The position numbers and the translations under genes were made by a program. A DNA stretch of 64,000 bases from Desulfurispira natronophila. Its GTDB lineage: Bacteria > Chrysiogenota > Chrysiogenetes > Chrysiogenales > Chrysiogenaceae. Below the pieces are notes generated by a model. It saw only the letters and a list, made by a program, of their open reading frames with translations, made no database searches and was not told the DNA's origin. The DNA lies in NCBI RefSeq assembly GCF_014203025.1, contig NZ_JACHID010000001.1:310001-374000 (forward strand). The letters run 5' to 3'. This document shows positions 9,304 to 19,600 of this stretch, piece by piece. Each line of letters opens with the position of its first letter. Positions within the stretch are counted from its first letter, which is position 1.

Positions 9304-9960
9304 ATGGATACTTCAGAAAAAAGCATTTTAAAAAAACGAGGACGACCAGTTTTGGGAGTTGAGTCCAAGCAAAATATAAGAGCTGCATTGATTCGATCAG
9401 GCGTGGAGCTCTTCACTGAAAAAGGTTTTCTTAACGCTGGACTAGATGAAATTCTTCGTCGTGTTAATGTTCCAAAAGGCTCATTTTACTATTACTTCAA
9501 AAGTAAGGAAGCCTTTGGATTAGCAGTGTTAGAGAGCTACACGCAATATTTTAACAAAAAAATTGATCACTGGTTAAACAACACAGAGATCACTCCGATA
9601 AAACGCATTGAAGACTTTACCACGGATGCTATGGCAGGTATGGAGCGATACAATTACCAGCGTGGCTGCTTGGTGGGAAACTTAGGGCATGAAGTAGGTT
9701 TTCTTTCAGAAAGATACCGCCACGAGCTCGAACAAGTACTGCAAGGATGGCAAAACAAGATACAGTTATGTCTTGATCAAGCTAAAGAGTATGGTGAGTT
9801 ATGCATAGATGCTGACACCCAAAAACTTGCTGCGTTCTTCTGGATTGGTTGGGAAGGCGCAGTGCTTCGATCTCGATTAGTTAAAAGCAACAAACCTCTG
9901 GAGCTTTTTTCACAGCAGTACATAGCCTCCCTGCCACCAGGTAAGAAAACCGCACCATAG
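9304..9960 (+). CDS. TetR-family regulator, AcuR/NemR-like
   Basis: An approximately 218-residue TetR/AcrR regulator. The N-terminal helix-turn-helix covers about residues 15-65 (RAALIRSGVELFTEKGF, ILRRVNVPKGSFYYYFKSKE). The ligand-binding domain includes RGCLVGNLGHEVG, a stretch typical of the AcuR/NemR branch, whose regulators respond to reactive electrophiles or acrylate; the Cys in GCL sits where a redox or electrophile-sensing Cys is reported in NemR (from memory). The start is uncertain: ATG 9304 is used, a TTG two codons earlier is also open, and neither has a clear ribosome-binding site. It lies 164 bases upstream of the acuI-like reductase, in the same direction, and is the obvious candidate to bind the palindrome in that gap. 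Confidence 0.85.
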   Translation: MDTSEKSILKKRGRPVLGVESKQNIRAALIRSGVELFTEKGFLNAGLDEILRRVNVPKGSFYYYFKSKEAFGLAVLESYTQYFNKKIDHWLNNTEITPIKRIEDFTTDAMAGMERYNYQRGCLVGNLGHEVGFLSERYRHELEQVLQGWQNKIQLCLDQAKEYGELCIDADTQKLAAFFWIGWEGAVLRSRLVKSNKPLELFSQQYIASLPPGKKTAP

Positions 9961-10085
9961 ACACCATATCATTGCACGCTTTGGCCAAAGCTACACAAAA
10001 ACAACATTTTTCATTTTACTCTAAATCGACTATATCAAAGAGATAGATTGCCATTAAATTTGTCTTGAATAATTATGCGAAATAA

Positions 10086-10103
10086 AGTAGACAGTCGTCT
10101 ACT
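10086..10103. promoter_or_regulatory. TetR-type operator AGTAGAC-N4-GTCTACT
   Basis: A perfect 7-base inverted repeat around AGTC lies 21 bases before the acuI-like start codon, overlapping or just downstream of a possible promoter (TTGCCA at 10048, AATTAT at 10071, 17-base spacer). The core TAGAC-N4-GTCTA is the form I recall for NemR/AcuR-type regulators. The adjacent TetR gene is the likely binder. No second copy is visible before the regulator gene itself. Confidence 0.7.
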
Positions 10104-10124
10104 AAAGTCAAGGAGGCTAAAGTT

Positions 10125-11108
10125 ATGTTTAATGCAATTTTGATCGAAAAAAATGAGAAAAACCTTTCGGTCACCAATAAGCAAATTAAAGAATCACAGC
10201 TACCTGAGGGGGATGTCACGGTTGATATTGCCTACTCCACCCTCAACTACAAAGATGCTTTGGCTATAACAGGCAAAGGGCCGGTGGTACGATCATACCC
10301 CATGATCCCTGGAATTGACTTTGCTGGAACGGTAAGTCAAAGTGACAATGATCTTTTCAAAGCAGGTGACCATGTATTACTCAACGGCTGGGGAGTAGGA
10401 GAAGCTCACTGGGGTGGATTATCTCAGAAAGCTAGAGTAAATGCAGATTGGCTCATTAAGCTACCTGAAAATTTTAACTCGTTCCAAGCAATGGTGATTG
10501 GCACCGCGGGTTATACAGCCATGCTTTGCGTACAAGCTCTCGTGGACCATGGAATATCTCCTGAAAGTGGTGAAATATTGGTTACCGGTGCAGCTGGTGG
10601 AGTAGGCAGTGTGGCAGTTTCCATATTAGCCGCAAAAGGCTTCACAGTCATAGCTTCAACCGGCAGGACTGAGGAAACTGAATATCTTCGACAGCTGGGA
10701 GCCTCTGAAATTATTGAGCGTTCAGCACTATCAGAAGCAGGTAAACCATTACAAAAAGAGCGATGGGCAGGTGTTGTTGACACCGTCGGCAGCCACACCC
10801 TTGCAAATGCATGTGCTAGCACACGTTACGGCGGAATGGTCACTGCATGTGGTCTTGCCCAAGGAATGGACTTTCCGGCCACCGTTGCTCCATTTATCCT
10901 CAGGGGCGTTACACTTTCAGGAATTGATAGCGTATATTGTCAACGCAAAAAAAGAGAAAAAGCTTGGGAAGCTTTGACAAGAGACTTGGATACCGCCCAT
11001 CTGGAGCTCATAAGTCAAGAGGTTTCTTTAAGTGAAGTCATTGACATCAGCGCCAGAATGCTTGATGGTAAAGTTAGAGGTCGTATAGTTGTGGATGTAA
11101 ATCGCTAA
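10125..11108 (+). CDS. acuI: AcuI/YhdH-like quinone-oxidoreductase family reductase (acrylyl-CoA reductase type)
   Basis: A 327-residue zinc-free medium-chain dehydrogenase/reductase of the YhdH/AcuI group. Visible features: [19 protein letters not shown] and the PGIDFAGTV substrate-side motif, then the Rossmann motif [21 protein letters not shown] at about 150-170. C-terminal segments include AGVVDTVGS and SGIDSVYC. AcuI reduces acryloyl-CoA to propionyl-CoA with NADPH, detoxifying acrylate from DMSP or 3-hydroxypropionate routes. AAGGAGG lies eight bases before the ATG. Pairing with an AcuR/NemR-like regulator strengthens the acrylate or reactive-carbonyl reading. No DMSP lyase is present in the window, so the substrate remains inferred. 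Confidence 0.82.
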   Translation: MFNAILIEKNEKNLSVTNKQIKESQLPEGDVTVDIAYSTLNYKDALAITGKGPVVRSYPMIPGIDFAGTVSQSDNDLFKAGDHVLLNGWGVGEAHWGGLSQKARVNADWLIKLPENFNSFQAMVIGTAGYTAMLCVQALVDHGISPESGEILVTGAAGGVGSVAVSILAAKGFTVIASTGRTEETEYLRQLGASEIIERSALSEAGKPLQKERWAGVVDTVGSHTLANACASTRYGGMVTACGLAQGMDFPATVAPFILRGVTLSGIDSVYCQRKKREKAWEALTRDLDTAHLELISQEVSLSEVIDISARMLDGKVRGRIVVDVNR

Positions 11109-11201
11109 AAAATGCCTATGAAAAGCTAAGCATCAGAAAGTATTGATGAACAACAAACAAAAGCACACACATTAGTCAATTTATACGCCATACCAATATA
11201 A

Positions 11202-11238
11202 AAAAAGCACCAGTGACAAATAGACACTGGTGCTTTTT
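11202..11238. terminator. Bidirectional intrinsic terminator
   Basis: Arms AAAAAGCACCAGTG (11202-11215) and CACTGGTGCTTTTT (11225-11238) are perfectly complementary around a nine-base loop. The T-run follows the stem on the plus strand and the A-run gives a T-run on the minus strand, so it can stop both acuI and the converging RRM gene. Confidence 0.9.
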
Positions 11239-11250
11239 ACATAATTATAT

Positions 11251-11499
11251 TTAAAAGTTACGAGGGCGTGCCTCATTAACGCGGAGCCTACGTCCACCGA
11301 ACTCAAATCCGTTGAGGGCTTCGATAGCTGCAGCACTGTCGCTGTCTTCCATCTCTACAAAACCGAAACCACGTAGTTTTCCAGTCTCGCGATCTGCAAT
11401 CAGCTTAATTGAATAAACATCACCATACTCTGCGAAAAGATTGCCGAGCTCGTCTTCAGTCGTTGTGAATGGCAAGTTGCCTACGTAGATGGACTTCAT
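11251..11499 (-). CDS. Small RRM RNA-binding protein
   Basis: This 82-residue protein is a single RNA-recognition motif with RNP2 (IYVGNL, residues 4-9) and RNP1 (RGFGFVEM). It ends with GGRRLRVNEARPRNF. It lacks the Gly-rich tail of cyanobacterial cold-inducible RRM proteins. Such small RRM proteins are found in many bacteria and are thought to bind single-stranded RNA, perhaps as cold-shock chaperones; that role is inference. AAGGATC precedes the ATG. It is transcribed alone, ending at the bidirectional terminator, and has a long upstream gap. Confidence 0.93.
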   Translation of the reverse strand: MKSIYVGNLPFTTTEDELGNLFAEYGDVYSIKLIADRETGKLRGFGFVEMEDSDSAAAIEALNGFEFGGRRLRVNEARPRNF

Positions 11500-11843
11500 G
11501 ATTCGTGATCCTTAAAATAAAATTGTGTGCTTTTTGGGGAGACAAGTATTGACACTAAACGCTAGGGCAATCTTGCGCAGCATGAAAAGCAACTAATTTT
11601 TTATAGCAAATGAATATTGCGTTGTCACGTAAATTTGTGTTCATTTAAAAAAATGACAACTGGGAGACAATAGCTCTTACGTACAATCAAAGACTTGTTC
11701 CTAAAATTCTTTATTATTTACGCATAGCGCAGATCGTGTTTTGGTAAATGTGTGCAGTTTAGATGCAGGGGTATAGCAATCTTAAACATTCCTCTCGGTG
11801 ATAACTCAATTTTTAACGGTAGTCACTGAATGCCTACCCACTG
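11500..11843. other. Intergenic region upstream of the RRM gene
   Basis: An AT-rich 344-base stretch between the znuC-like ATPase stop and the RRM gene start, both leftward. It would hold the RRM promoter and any leader. I find no clear promoter pair, hairpin or coding frame. Confidence 0.4.
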
Positions 11844-12593
11844 CTAATGATTATGGGATAGCACTTGCACAGAGTGCTGATAGGCCTGCTCTAAAATCTG
11901 CTCCTGGTTACTTATGAATTCATGGCAATCCCCATGAAAGTAAAGTTCACGATTCAAGCAGGCTACCTTGTTCACCTTGGTCGTTATAACGCCAATATCG
12001 TGGCTTACCAATACCATAGTTTTTTTATGACATTGGTGCAGTTCCTCAAGTAAAGTATAAAAACGATCAACAGACTCAGCGTCAACACCAACCGTTGGTT
12101 CATCAAAGATAAGCAAATCCGGATTACAAACCAGAGCTCGAGCGATAAAAACCCGCTGCTGCTGTCCGCCAGATAGGTTACCCAGTAAATGGCGACGGTA
12201 GCTTGACAGTCCTACTAGCTCTATAGTTTTATCTACCTGTAGTCGATCAAGCTTTTTAAGCGGCCCAAATAGCTTATGCCTCGAAAGAAGTCCTGCTGCA
12301 ACTACTTCCTGTACGGTAGCAGGGAAACCCAGGTTAATGCTGGCTGAGCGTTGGGCGATATACCCAATACGATGACGCTGAGCGAAGTTACTTGCCAGCT
12401 GGTCATAGAGCTTTACCTCTCCATGCATAGGTCGCAAAAGCCCCAAAATTAACTTGACGAGAGTAGTTTTGCCAGAACCATTAGGACCAACAATGCCCAG
12501 GAAGTCACCATCATGCACTTGCAACTTTATATTATTCAAAATAAGACGTTGCTCATAGGCAAAGCTAAGCTCATTGATATCTATAGGGTACAC
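11844..12593 (-). CDS. ABC transporter ATP-binding protein, ZnuC/MntB-like (orphan)
   Basis: A 249-residue ABC ATPase with Walker A GPNGSGKTTL (about 36-45), Q-loop YIAQR, signature LSGGQQQRVFIARAL, Walker B LLIFDEP and switch-His LVSHD. PATVQEVVAAGL and the overall arrangement match the zinc/manganese/iron uptake group, where it would energise import through a membrane permease. The C-terminus ends SHNH, a short His cluster. No permease or binding protein is adjacent: the next genes are the unrelated RRM gene and a divergent membrane-protein gene. The partners must be elsewhere, or the protein has been separated from them. The 222-base gap to the divergent gene contains repeated TGACGT near 12754 and 12770, possibly a regulator site. 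Confidence 0.85.
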   Translation of the reverse strand: MYPIDINELSFAYEQRLILNNIKLQVHDGDFLGIVGPNGSGKTTLVKLILGLLRPMHGEVKLYDQLASNFAQRHRIGYIAQRSASINLGFPATVQEVVAAGLLSRHKLFGPLKKLDRLQVDKTIELVGLSSYRRHLLGNLSGGQQQRVFIARALVCNPDLLIFDEPTVGVDAESVDRFYTLLEELHQCHKKTMVLVSHDIGVITTKVNKVACLNRELYFHGDCHEFISNQEQILEQAYQHSVQVLSHNH

Positions 12594-12815
12594 AACATTT
12601 CTTTCTCCTGCACAGGGATGACCCTATGTGCGGCTATACAATATTGAGTTAAGTCATAGCAGTATTTTCTAATAAAGTGTCATTGACTTCTCATAATTGC
12701 AAAGAAAATGAATAGCTTTGACTTTGCATGTTATAGTAAATGATAAGTGTAATGACGTAAATCAGATTTTGACGTCACAACTGCGCCTTGCCATTACTTC
12801 ACTATGAGGTGAACT

Positions 12816-13868
12816 TTGCCCCGCAGAGCTCAACTGGGTCTTTGTATTGCTGCCGCACTCTATTTTATTCTAACAGCCCTGAGTGGTTACCTCTACTCTC
12901 CATGCTACCGAATAGCTGACGGAGTCTACAGTCATGGGCTCATTGGTATTTTAGGCTTTGCCTACACAGTATTTCTTGTTTTTTTGCTGAGTGACGCTCG
13001 ATACCGATATTACGCTAATCTATTACGGGTGACCTTTACTGTCCTATCATTGACATTGGTAGCAGCTTTTCTTTTCAACAAAATCTGGTTTATAAACTTG
13101 GCAGCACTTGCCTACCTCATAGCCACTGGCGCCCTGTGGCGATACTTCGACGCTACTGATAAGCCACGCGAAGATCTATTTTTACGATTAGCCATTTTCA
13201 TATCACTACTTAGCTGGATCTACTTCATTTATTCACTCAACTTTGAAAATTTTTTGGGATTCGAGAGTCGTTTTTCTTATACTCTATTAGCGTTTTCTTT
13301 TCCTGTCTCTTTGCTCTTGTTTTCTCGCATTGTCGATATCTTAAAGCTTTCAAACAAGCAAGTTACCATTACAGCCATAGTTTTGGTCAGTGGTGTACTA
13401 AGTATGTTTGCTGGTATGCTTTTCTCAGTTTATTGGTTGGAGAAAATTAGTGCTGGATCACTTCTTGTTCTTATATTGGCCTACCTGATGTTAGCGGTTC
13501 ACCAGCGAAATACAACTCTGGCAATTGCATTCTTTGGTTTGCTACTCACAGGCCTCTCAGGAGTATGGTTTTTGCTAGAGTACACTGCCACTGGAGAACA
13601 AAACCTTAATATCTTGCGCATGCATGCACATCTGGCACACTTCGCCTGGGCTACCTATGGAATCTTCTACCTCAGCGCACAACACATAAGCCTCTCATTT
13701 CGCTGGCAGATCGCTATATACGTCTCCCTTTTTCTTTCCCTTGCTTTTCTTAGCCTTGCACTTTTCTCACCAAACACATGGCTACTGCACAGCAGTGTTC
13801 TGTTTTTCCTTTTATCTGGATATCTGATGGGGGCTTGCTTGATCAAATGGTGGCAAAACCAGAAGTAA
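12816..13868 (+). CDS. Polytopic membrane protein, possibly haem-copper-oxidase subunit I-like
   Basis: A 350-residue protein with about 12 hydrophobic segments and short loops. I do not recognise the family firmly. Helix 2 contains YSHGLIGILGF and a late helix contains HAHLAHFAWATYGIFY. Paired His motifs in such places recall haem-copper oxidase subunit I-like and NnrS-like membrane proteins, in which His ligates haem or copper. Whether these residues bind a cofactor is unknown. The start is TTG with GAGG six bases upstream. The stop abuts the AddB-like gene, suggesting co-transcription, but no functional link with DNA repair is evident. Confidence 0.6.
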   Translation: MPRRAQLGLCIAAALYFILTALSGYLYSPCYRIADGVYSHGLIGILGFAYTVFLVFLLSDARYRYYANLLRVTFTVLSLTLVAAFLFNKIWFINLAALAYLIATGALWRYFDATDKPREDLFLRLAIFISLLSWIYFIYSLNFENFLGFESRFSYTLLAFSFPVSLLLFSRIVDILKLSNKQVTITAIVLVSGVLSMFAGMLFSVYWLEKISAGSLLVLILAYLMLAVHQRNTTLAIAFFGLLLTGLSGVWFLLEYTATGEQNLNILRMHAHLAHFAWATYGIFYLSAQHISLSFRWQIAIYVSLFLSLAFLSLALFSPNTWLLHSSVLFFLLSGYLMGACLIKWWQNQK

Positions 13869-13877
13869 GTGGTAACT

Positions 13878-16634
13878 ATGAGCTCTAACCATAAGTCAAC
13901 GCGCAACGGATTTGCCAAGATAAATAATGAAAAAGTTTGGGAGCAATGGAATACTGAAAGTGTTCTTGTTACAGCCAATAAGCGATTAAGTCGACACCTG
14001 CAGCAGCGATACATAGACTTTCAAAGACAAAGAGGCCTCACGGTCTGGCCAACTGCTACTATTTTGCCCTTGGAACTGTGGCTTCAGCTTATGGTCAAAG
14101 AAGGCATCCTGAGTGGGCACTGCCCAACCTTTCAGGTACCTCACCATATTTTGGGTGAGTCTGAAAGCTTGCTGCTATGGCAACAAACTATAGAAAATAT
14201 TGAAGCTGAACGCCCGTTACTCGCTTCACGTTCTATGGCTCGCTCTGCTATGGAAGCTTGGCAGATGATAGTGCAGTGGCAAGTGCCTTTAGACGAATAC
14301 CGCAACTCCCGCTTCAACCAAACCGGGATATCCTGCGACCACATATCTGAATTTCAAGCTCTTCGTCGTTGGATCACTGCATACCGTACTGTTTTGCAAA
14401 ATAAACGCTGGGTTGACTACCCATTGCTGTGTGAGATTGCTCATGTAATTGCAAAAAGCAATACCTATAGACCTCCTGCTCAACTTTTTTTAACTGGTTT
14501 TGATGAACTAACTCCATTGTATAGTAAATTTTTTGAAACGCTTTCCTTTCGTGGATGCCGGGTAGTTGAAGTGCTTCCACAGAACAGCAGCGCAACTGGT
14601 GCTTTACTGGAGTTGGAAGATTTTCAAAGTGAGTGTCGACATGCCGCTCAGTGGTGCTATCAAAAAATCTCACAAAACCCAAAACAACGCATCGCTATAG
14701 TGATCCCTGACCTGAGATGCTGTCGCATGCAGCTAGAGCGTGTTTTTGATCAGGCTTTCTACCCTCATTGCAGCTACAGTCCTGACCCAAAGCAGCAAAA
14801 AGTTTACAATATAAGCCTTGGGGTTTCCTTGAGTGAAGCTCCATTAGTTAAGACTGCCCTGAGGGTTTTGTCTTTTTTGGGATCGAACAAAAGCGTTGAA
14901 GTAGAGCAATTTACTTTCCTCCTTCTTAATCCATTTCTGCCTGGATTCCACCAAGAGCACTCGCAACGGTCTAACCTTGACCTGATTTTACGCGAACTGG
15001 ACCAGGTGACTGTCTCTGTAGCAACTATCGAAAAACTGGCTTATAAATACAGTCCATTATTTGCTCACTTTCTTAAGGGCTTTCGTACGGAGTATGCTCA
15101 ACTCGAATCTTTACAAATGCCACCAAGCAGTTGGAGCCAAGCTTTGTCTAATTTACTTAAAAAGTCAGGTTGGCCTGGCGACCGACCACTCAACAGTGAA
15201 GAATATCAAACACTTGTAAAGTGGAACGAGTGCCTGCACTCATTTTCCCGTTTAGATCCCTTGGTAACGGTTTTAGATTTTGCTACTGCTGTGGATTTGC
15301 TACATACGACGACCAGGGAAACAACATTCCAGCCGGAATCTCCAGGAGAGGCCCCCATTCAGATCATGGGCCTCCTTGAGGCTGGTGGAAACCATTACGA
15401 TGCCTTGTGGGCGCTGGGTATGCACGATGAAAACTGGCCACCCACTCCCCGACCCAATCCTTTGATTCCGGTTGTTATTCAGAGGCTTCATAATTTGCCC
15501 CGTTCATCTGCTGCACGAGAACTCCAATATGCTCAAGCTCTCACCAGTCGCCTACTGGACAGTGCCGATGATATCATTTTTAGTTACCCGCAGCGCGACG
15601 GTGATCGTGCGCTACGGCCCAGTCCTCTGTTGCAAGCTCTAGTAAAAACCACGCCGTCTGAACAGGAGATAACCATACCTCTTTCAGTCTGGGAGAATCA
15701 TCAAGGCTCAGCACCAATAAATGAATTAAATGATAACTATGGTCCTCGCCTGACCTCGATCAATCTGAAGGGAGGTGCTTCATTTTTCAAAGATCAATCT
15801 GCTTGCCCGTTTCGTGGTTATGCCTTGCACCGATTACGTGCTGACGCCCCCAAAACTCCTACTCCTGGCATAAGTCCACGCATACGTGGCACTTTGCTTC
15901 ACTACGCTTTAGAGCTGATATGGAAGACACTGGAAAATTCATGTCGCCTGCACCAGACGTGCGACAATGATCTCACACAGCTCATTGACCGCTCCCTGCA
16001 AACAGCAACTCAGAAATTGCTTCAGTATAGAAATATTGAGCCGTGCCCGTTGAAACTAGAGTTGCAGGTATTGAAGTTGTGGCTGCAAGAGTGGATGAAA
16101 CTGGAAGCTAGTCGCCCCCAATTCAGTGTTCTCTGCCTTGAAAAAACATGTGAGTTACAGGTAGGAGAGTTACTGGTAAACCTAAAAATTGACCGCATTG
16201 ACCAATCGCACCAACACAAAGGTAATATTCTCATTGATTATAAATCGTCTGATAACAGTCGCCCAGCTCAGTGGATTGGCCCTCGCCCTGAAGAGCCTCA
16301 AATGTTGCTTTATGCTGCGAAGCTAAAGTCATCAGTATGTGGATTGGCCTATGGAGTTATTAATCGCGATCATAGTGAATTTCGTGGATTGGCTCGAGAC
16401 GACAACATATTGCCCAACGTGGGAGTCGATTTAAAGAACTTCGATTTTTCCTCATGGGAAATATTGATTCAACAGTGGTCCCATGAGCTTGAGCAGTTGG
16501 CTGGAGAGATACAGTCTGGTGCGGCTACCATAACTCCTGCTCGAGGTAAGCTCACTTGTCGCTACTGCCCACTTTCACTGCTGTGCCGTATTGATTGCAA
16601 TGGAGAACTTGACACAAATCTTGACCATGAATGA
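13878..16634 (+). CDS. AddB-like nuclease (PD-(D/E)XK, Fe-S type) of a helicase-nuclease pair
   Basis: A 918-residue protein beginning around VLVTANKRLSRHLQQRY. Its C-terminal third has a RecB-type nuclease: LHYALEL (His), LKIDRIDQ (Asp) and ILIDYKSS (Asp-x-Lys). Four Cys, one in SACPFRG about 645 residues in and three near the end (CRYCPLSLLCR), match the Fe-S staple of AddB-like enzymes. The N-terminal part resembles an inactivated UvrD-like helicase. The proposed role is processing double-strand DNA ends with the next gene. The start is set at the ATG 13878; a GTG three codons earlier directly follows the previous stop. It overlaps no gene, and its end lies 16 bases before the preferred start of the next. 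Confidence 0.8.
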   Translation: MSSNHKSTRNGFAKINNEKVWEQWNTESVLVTANKRLSRHLQQRYIDFQRQRGLTVWPTATILPLELWLQLMVKEGILSGHCPTFQVPHHILGESESLLLWQQTIENIEAERPLLASRSMARSAMEAWQMIVQWQVPLDEYRNSRFNQTGISCDHISEFQALRRWITAYRTVLQNKRWVDYPLLCEIAHVIAKSNTYRPPAQLFLTGFDELTPLYSKFFETLSFRGCRVVEVLPQNSSATGALLELEDFQSECRHAAQWCYQKISQNPKQRIAIVIPDLRCCRMQLERVFDQAFYPHCSYSPDPKQQKVYNISLGVSLSEAPLVKTALRVLSFLGSNKSVEVEQFTFLLLNPFLPGFHQEHSQRSNLDLILRELDQVTVSVATIEKLAYKYSPLFAHFLKGFRTEYAQLESLQMPPSSWSQALSNLLKKSGWPGDRPLNSEEYQTLVKWNECLHSFSRLDPLVTVLDFATAVDLLHTTTRETTFQPESPGEAPIQIMGLLEAGGNHYDALWALGMHDENWPPTPRPNPLIPVVIQRLHNLPRSSAARELQYAQALTSRLLDSADDIIFSYPQRDGDRALRPSPLLQALVKTTPSEQEITIPLSVWENHQGSAPINELNDNYGPRLTSINLKGGASFFKDQSACPFRGYALHRLRADAPKTPTPGISPRIRGTLLHYALELIWKTLENSCRLHQTCDNDLTQLIDRSLQTATQKLLQYRNIEPCPLKLELQVLKLWLQEWMKLEASRPQFSVLCLEKTCELQVGELLVNLKIDRIDQSHQHKGNILIDYKSSDNSRPAQWIGPRPEEPQMLLYAAKLKSSVCGLAYGVINRDHSEFRGLARDDNILPNVGVDLKNFDFSSWEILIQQWSHELEQLAGEIQSGAATITPARGKLTCRYCPLSLLCRIDCNGELDTNLDHE

Positions 16635-16650
16635 TTGTAGAAAGGTGGAT

Positions 16651-19600
16651 ATGTTGCCCCATACTCCTGTTGCCGATGCAAAAGAACGCAAACGGGCACT
16701 TGACGTTACCTGCTCTTTTATAGTGCAGGCTCCAGCAGGTTCCGGCAAAACTGAGCTTATTACTCAGCGCTACTTATCACTTTTGGCAAGGGTAAAACAA
16801 CCAGAAGAAATACTTGCCATTACCTTTACTCGCAAAGCCGTTGGCGAAATGAAGGAACGCATAATAAGTCACCTTCACTTGGCAGCAAAAGGAATCCCCC
16901 CGGCTGAGCAACATAAGCTGGATACTTATCACCTGGCCTGCCAAGCTCTACAGAACTCCCAGCGACAAGGCTGGCAATTATTGGATCACCCTGCCCGCCT
17001 GAGTATTCAAACCATAGATTCACTTTGCGCCTCCCTTGGCCGTCAAATCCCCTACTTTTCACGTCTTGGTGGGCAGCCAGAAATTACATCTTCACCACGG
17101 TTGCTCTATCAAAAGGCTGCCAGAAAAACTCTTACGGAATACCATGATCCCAGTGTACAGTGTCTTCATATTTACCTTTCCCACCAATATGGACTAGCTG
17201 AGGAGTTACTACTCGGTATGCTGGCTACACGTGAGCAGTGGCTTCCTCAGATTATTGGCTGCCAGCAGCATGGGCGCTTCGTGCTGGAACGTGCCCTACA
17301 AGGTCTTGTGCAGAAAGCTCTGGATACACTACAGAAGCACATAAGTGAAGACGAAGTGAGAGAGTTGCGAATATTGGGAGCCTATGCCTCTTCGTATCTG
17401 CCGAATAACTCACTACCTGGGCAAATTGACTGGGACGCGTTTCCCGAGTTTACTGTCAATCACCAAAAATGCTGGCAAGGGTTACGTGAACTCTTGTTGA
17501 CCCAGGAAGGGGGGTGGCGCAAACAAATTACCGTTCACCAGGGATTTCCACCAAAATCAAAAGGAGGAAATCCTGAATACAAAACACGAATGCTTAACCT
17601 TCTTGCCAATCTGTCTGAGCGCAAGGATGAAGAGTTGCTGCGGCGATCATTGCAACTTGTGGCAACCGTTCCAGTAAAATACAGTGATAATCACTGGGAT
17701 ATAATTGAAGCCATTATTGACGTGCTTCTTAAGGCAGTGGCAAATCTTTGGATTACTTTTCAGTCTCATGGTTGCGTTGACTACTCCCAGATGAGCCTGT
17801 CTGCCCTTGAGGCTCTGGGTGAAGAGGACACTCCCACAGATCTAGCCCTGGCTCTAGATAACCGCATAAGTCATGTACTGATTGATGAGTTTCAGGATAC
17901 CAGCATAAGCCAGTACTTGTTGTTACGGCGACTGACATCCGGTTGGCAAGAGGGTGACGGTAGGACTTTTTTTGCAGTGGGAGACCCAATGCAGTCGATT
18001 TATCGTTTCCGGCAAGCAGAAGTTGGTTTATTTTTGCGTGCTCGACAAAATGGCATTGGTAACCTGCACCTGAATCCCCTGCGACTGCAAGTTAATTTTC
18101 GCTCTCAAGCCAGTGTGGTAAAATGGATAAATTCTTTACTTTCAAAAATATTTCCTTTAACAGAGGACACACTTTCCGGCGCTATTACTTATGCCCCCAG
18201 TAAGGCCTTTCATCGTACCGTGAACGATAATTGTGTGAGGGTGAATTTAAGTCAGGATAGTGATGAGGAAACTCAAAAAATAATTAATGAGATTATCAGG
18301 CTACAACAAGATGATCCCAGCGGAACCATTGCTATACTGGCACGTAATCGTAATCATCTCGTCGATATAATCAGAAGCCTAAAGCGCAACGATATTCCAT
18401 TCAGTGCTCTGGAAATGGAAAGCCTGGCGCTTAGCCCCGTTATACTAGATCTTATCACTATCACTCGCGCCCTAACCCATGAGGGTGACTCAATAGCGTG
18501 GTTATCCCTACTGCGGGCACCATGGTCTGGACTCTGTCTTGCTGACTTACAACTTCTTCGCCACAAAGAGAATACCACCCTGTGGCAAGCACTCCATGAT
18601 AATCAAACTTTATCCTTGCTATCGCCTGATGGCCAGGCTCGAGTTCAGCGTCTTCTGCTCGTATTAAAAGAAGCTGAATTACAACGGGGCAGACTTCCAC
18701 TGAGCCGCTGGGTGGAGGGTATGTGGCGGCAACTTGGAGGACCGGCTTTTTGTAAACACTCTGGTGAGCTTGATGATGCTGCTACATTTTTCACACTGTT
18801 AACACAGATAGAAACAGAGGACTTTATTTCAGTTCAGCGAATCGAAGAACTCGTTCACGAGCATTACTGCGCCGTAGACCCTGAGGCAGATAAATCTCTT
18901 CAACTAATGACCATACACAAGGCCAAGGGGCTCGAGTTTGATCACGTTCTTATACCAGGCTTAGCACGTCAACCTCGTAGCTCTTCGGCTCCATTGCTCA
19001 CATGGCTGGAGCTTACCCAACTTGAAACACCAAGTATATTGTTGGCAATGAAAAAACGTGGCCGTAGCCAAACTGAAACTCCTTTATTTGATTACCTGTG
19101 GGATATTGAAAAGCAGTGCATTGAGAACGAGTCACGCCGTCTCCTCTATGTAGCGTGCACCCGTACGCGAAAAAGCCTGGGTCTATTTGCAACACTAGGA
19201 GTTGATCGTAACTCAAGCAGTTTGAACGCTCAATGGAAGAAACCGCCTACCAGCTCGCTTATGAACTTTCTTTGGCCACACATAAAGAGCACAGTACCTC
19301 TACCAAGCAATAAGGAAGCACCTGAGGCAACAGAAAACAGAATAGATTCACCCCCAAAGCTTCAACGTGTTCCTGCCAGCTGGGTTGTTCCGGTAGTAGC
19401 AGCTTGCCCACTTTTGCTGCCATCAAGTGCCGTTAGTGATAGTTTGTCCCATGAACCACCACTCTATGAGTGGGCTGGTGAGACAGCAAGACAAACAGGC
19501 ATACTTTTTCATGAGTGGATCCGGAGACTTGGAGAGCAAGATTTACTCACTAGTATAAACTTTGTTAACCAGCTAACTCATTTACAAGAGCGTATTTATT

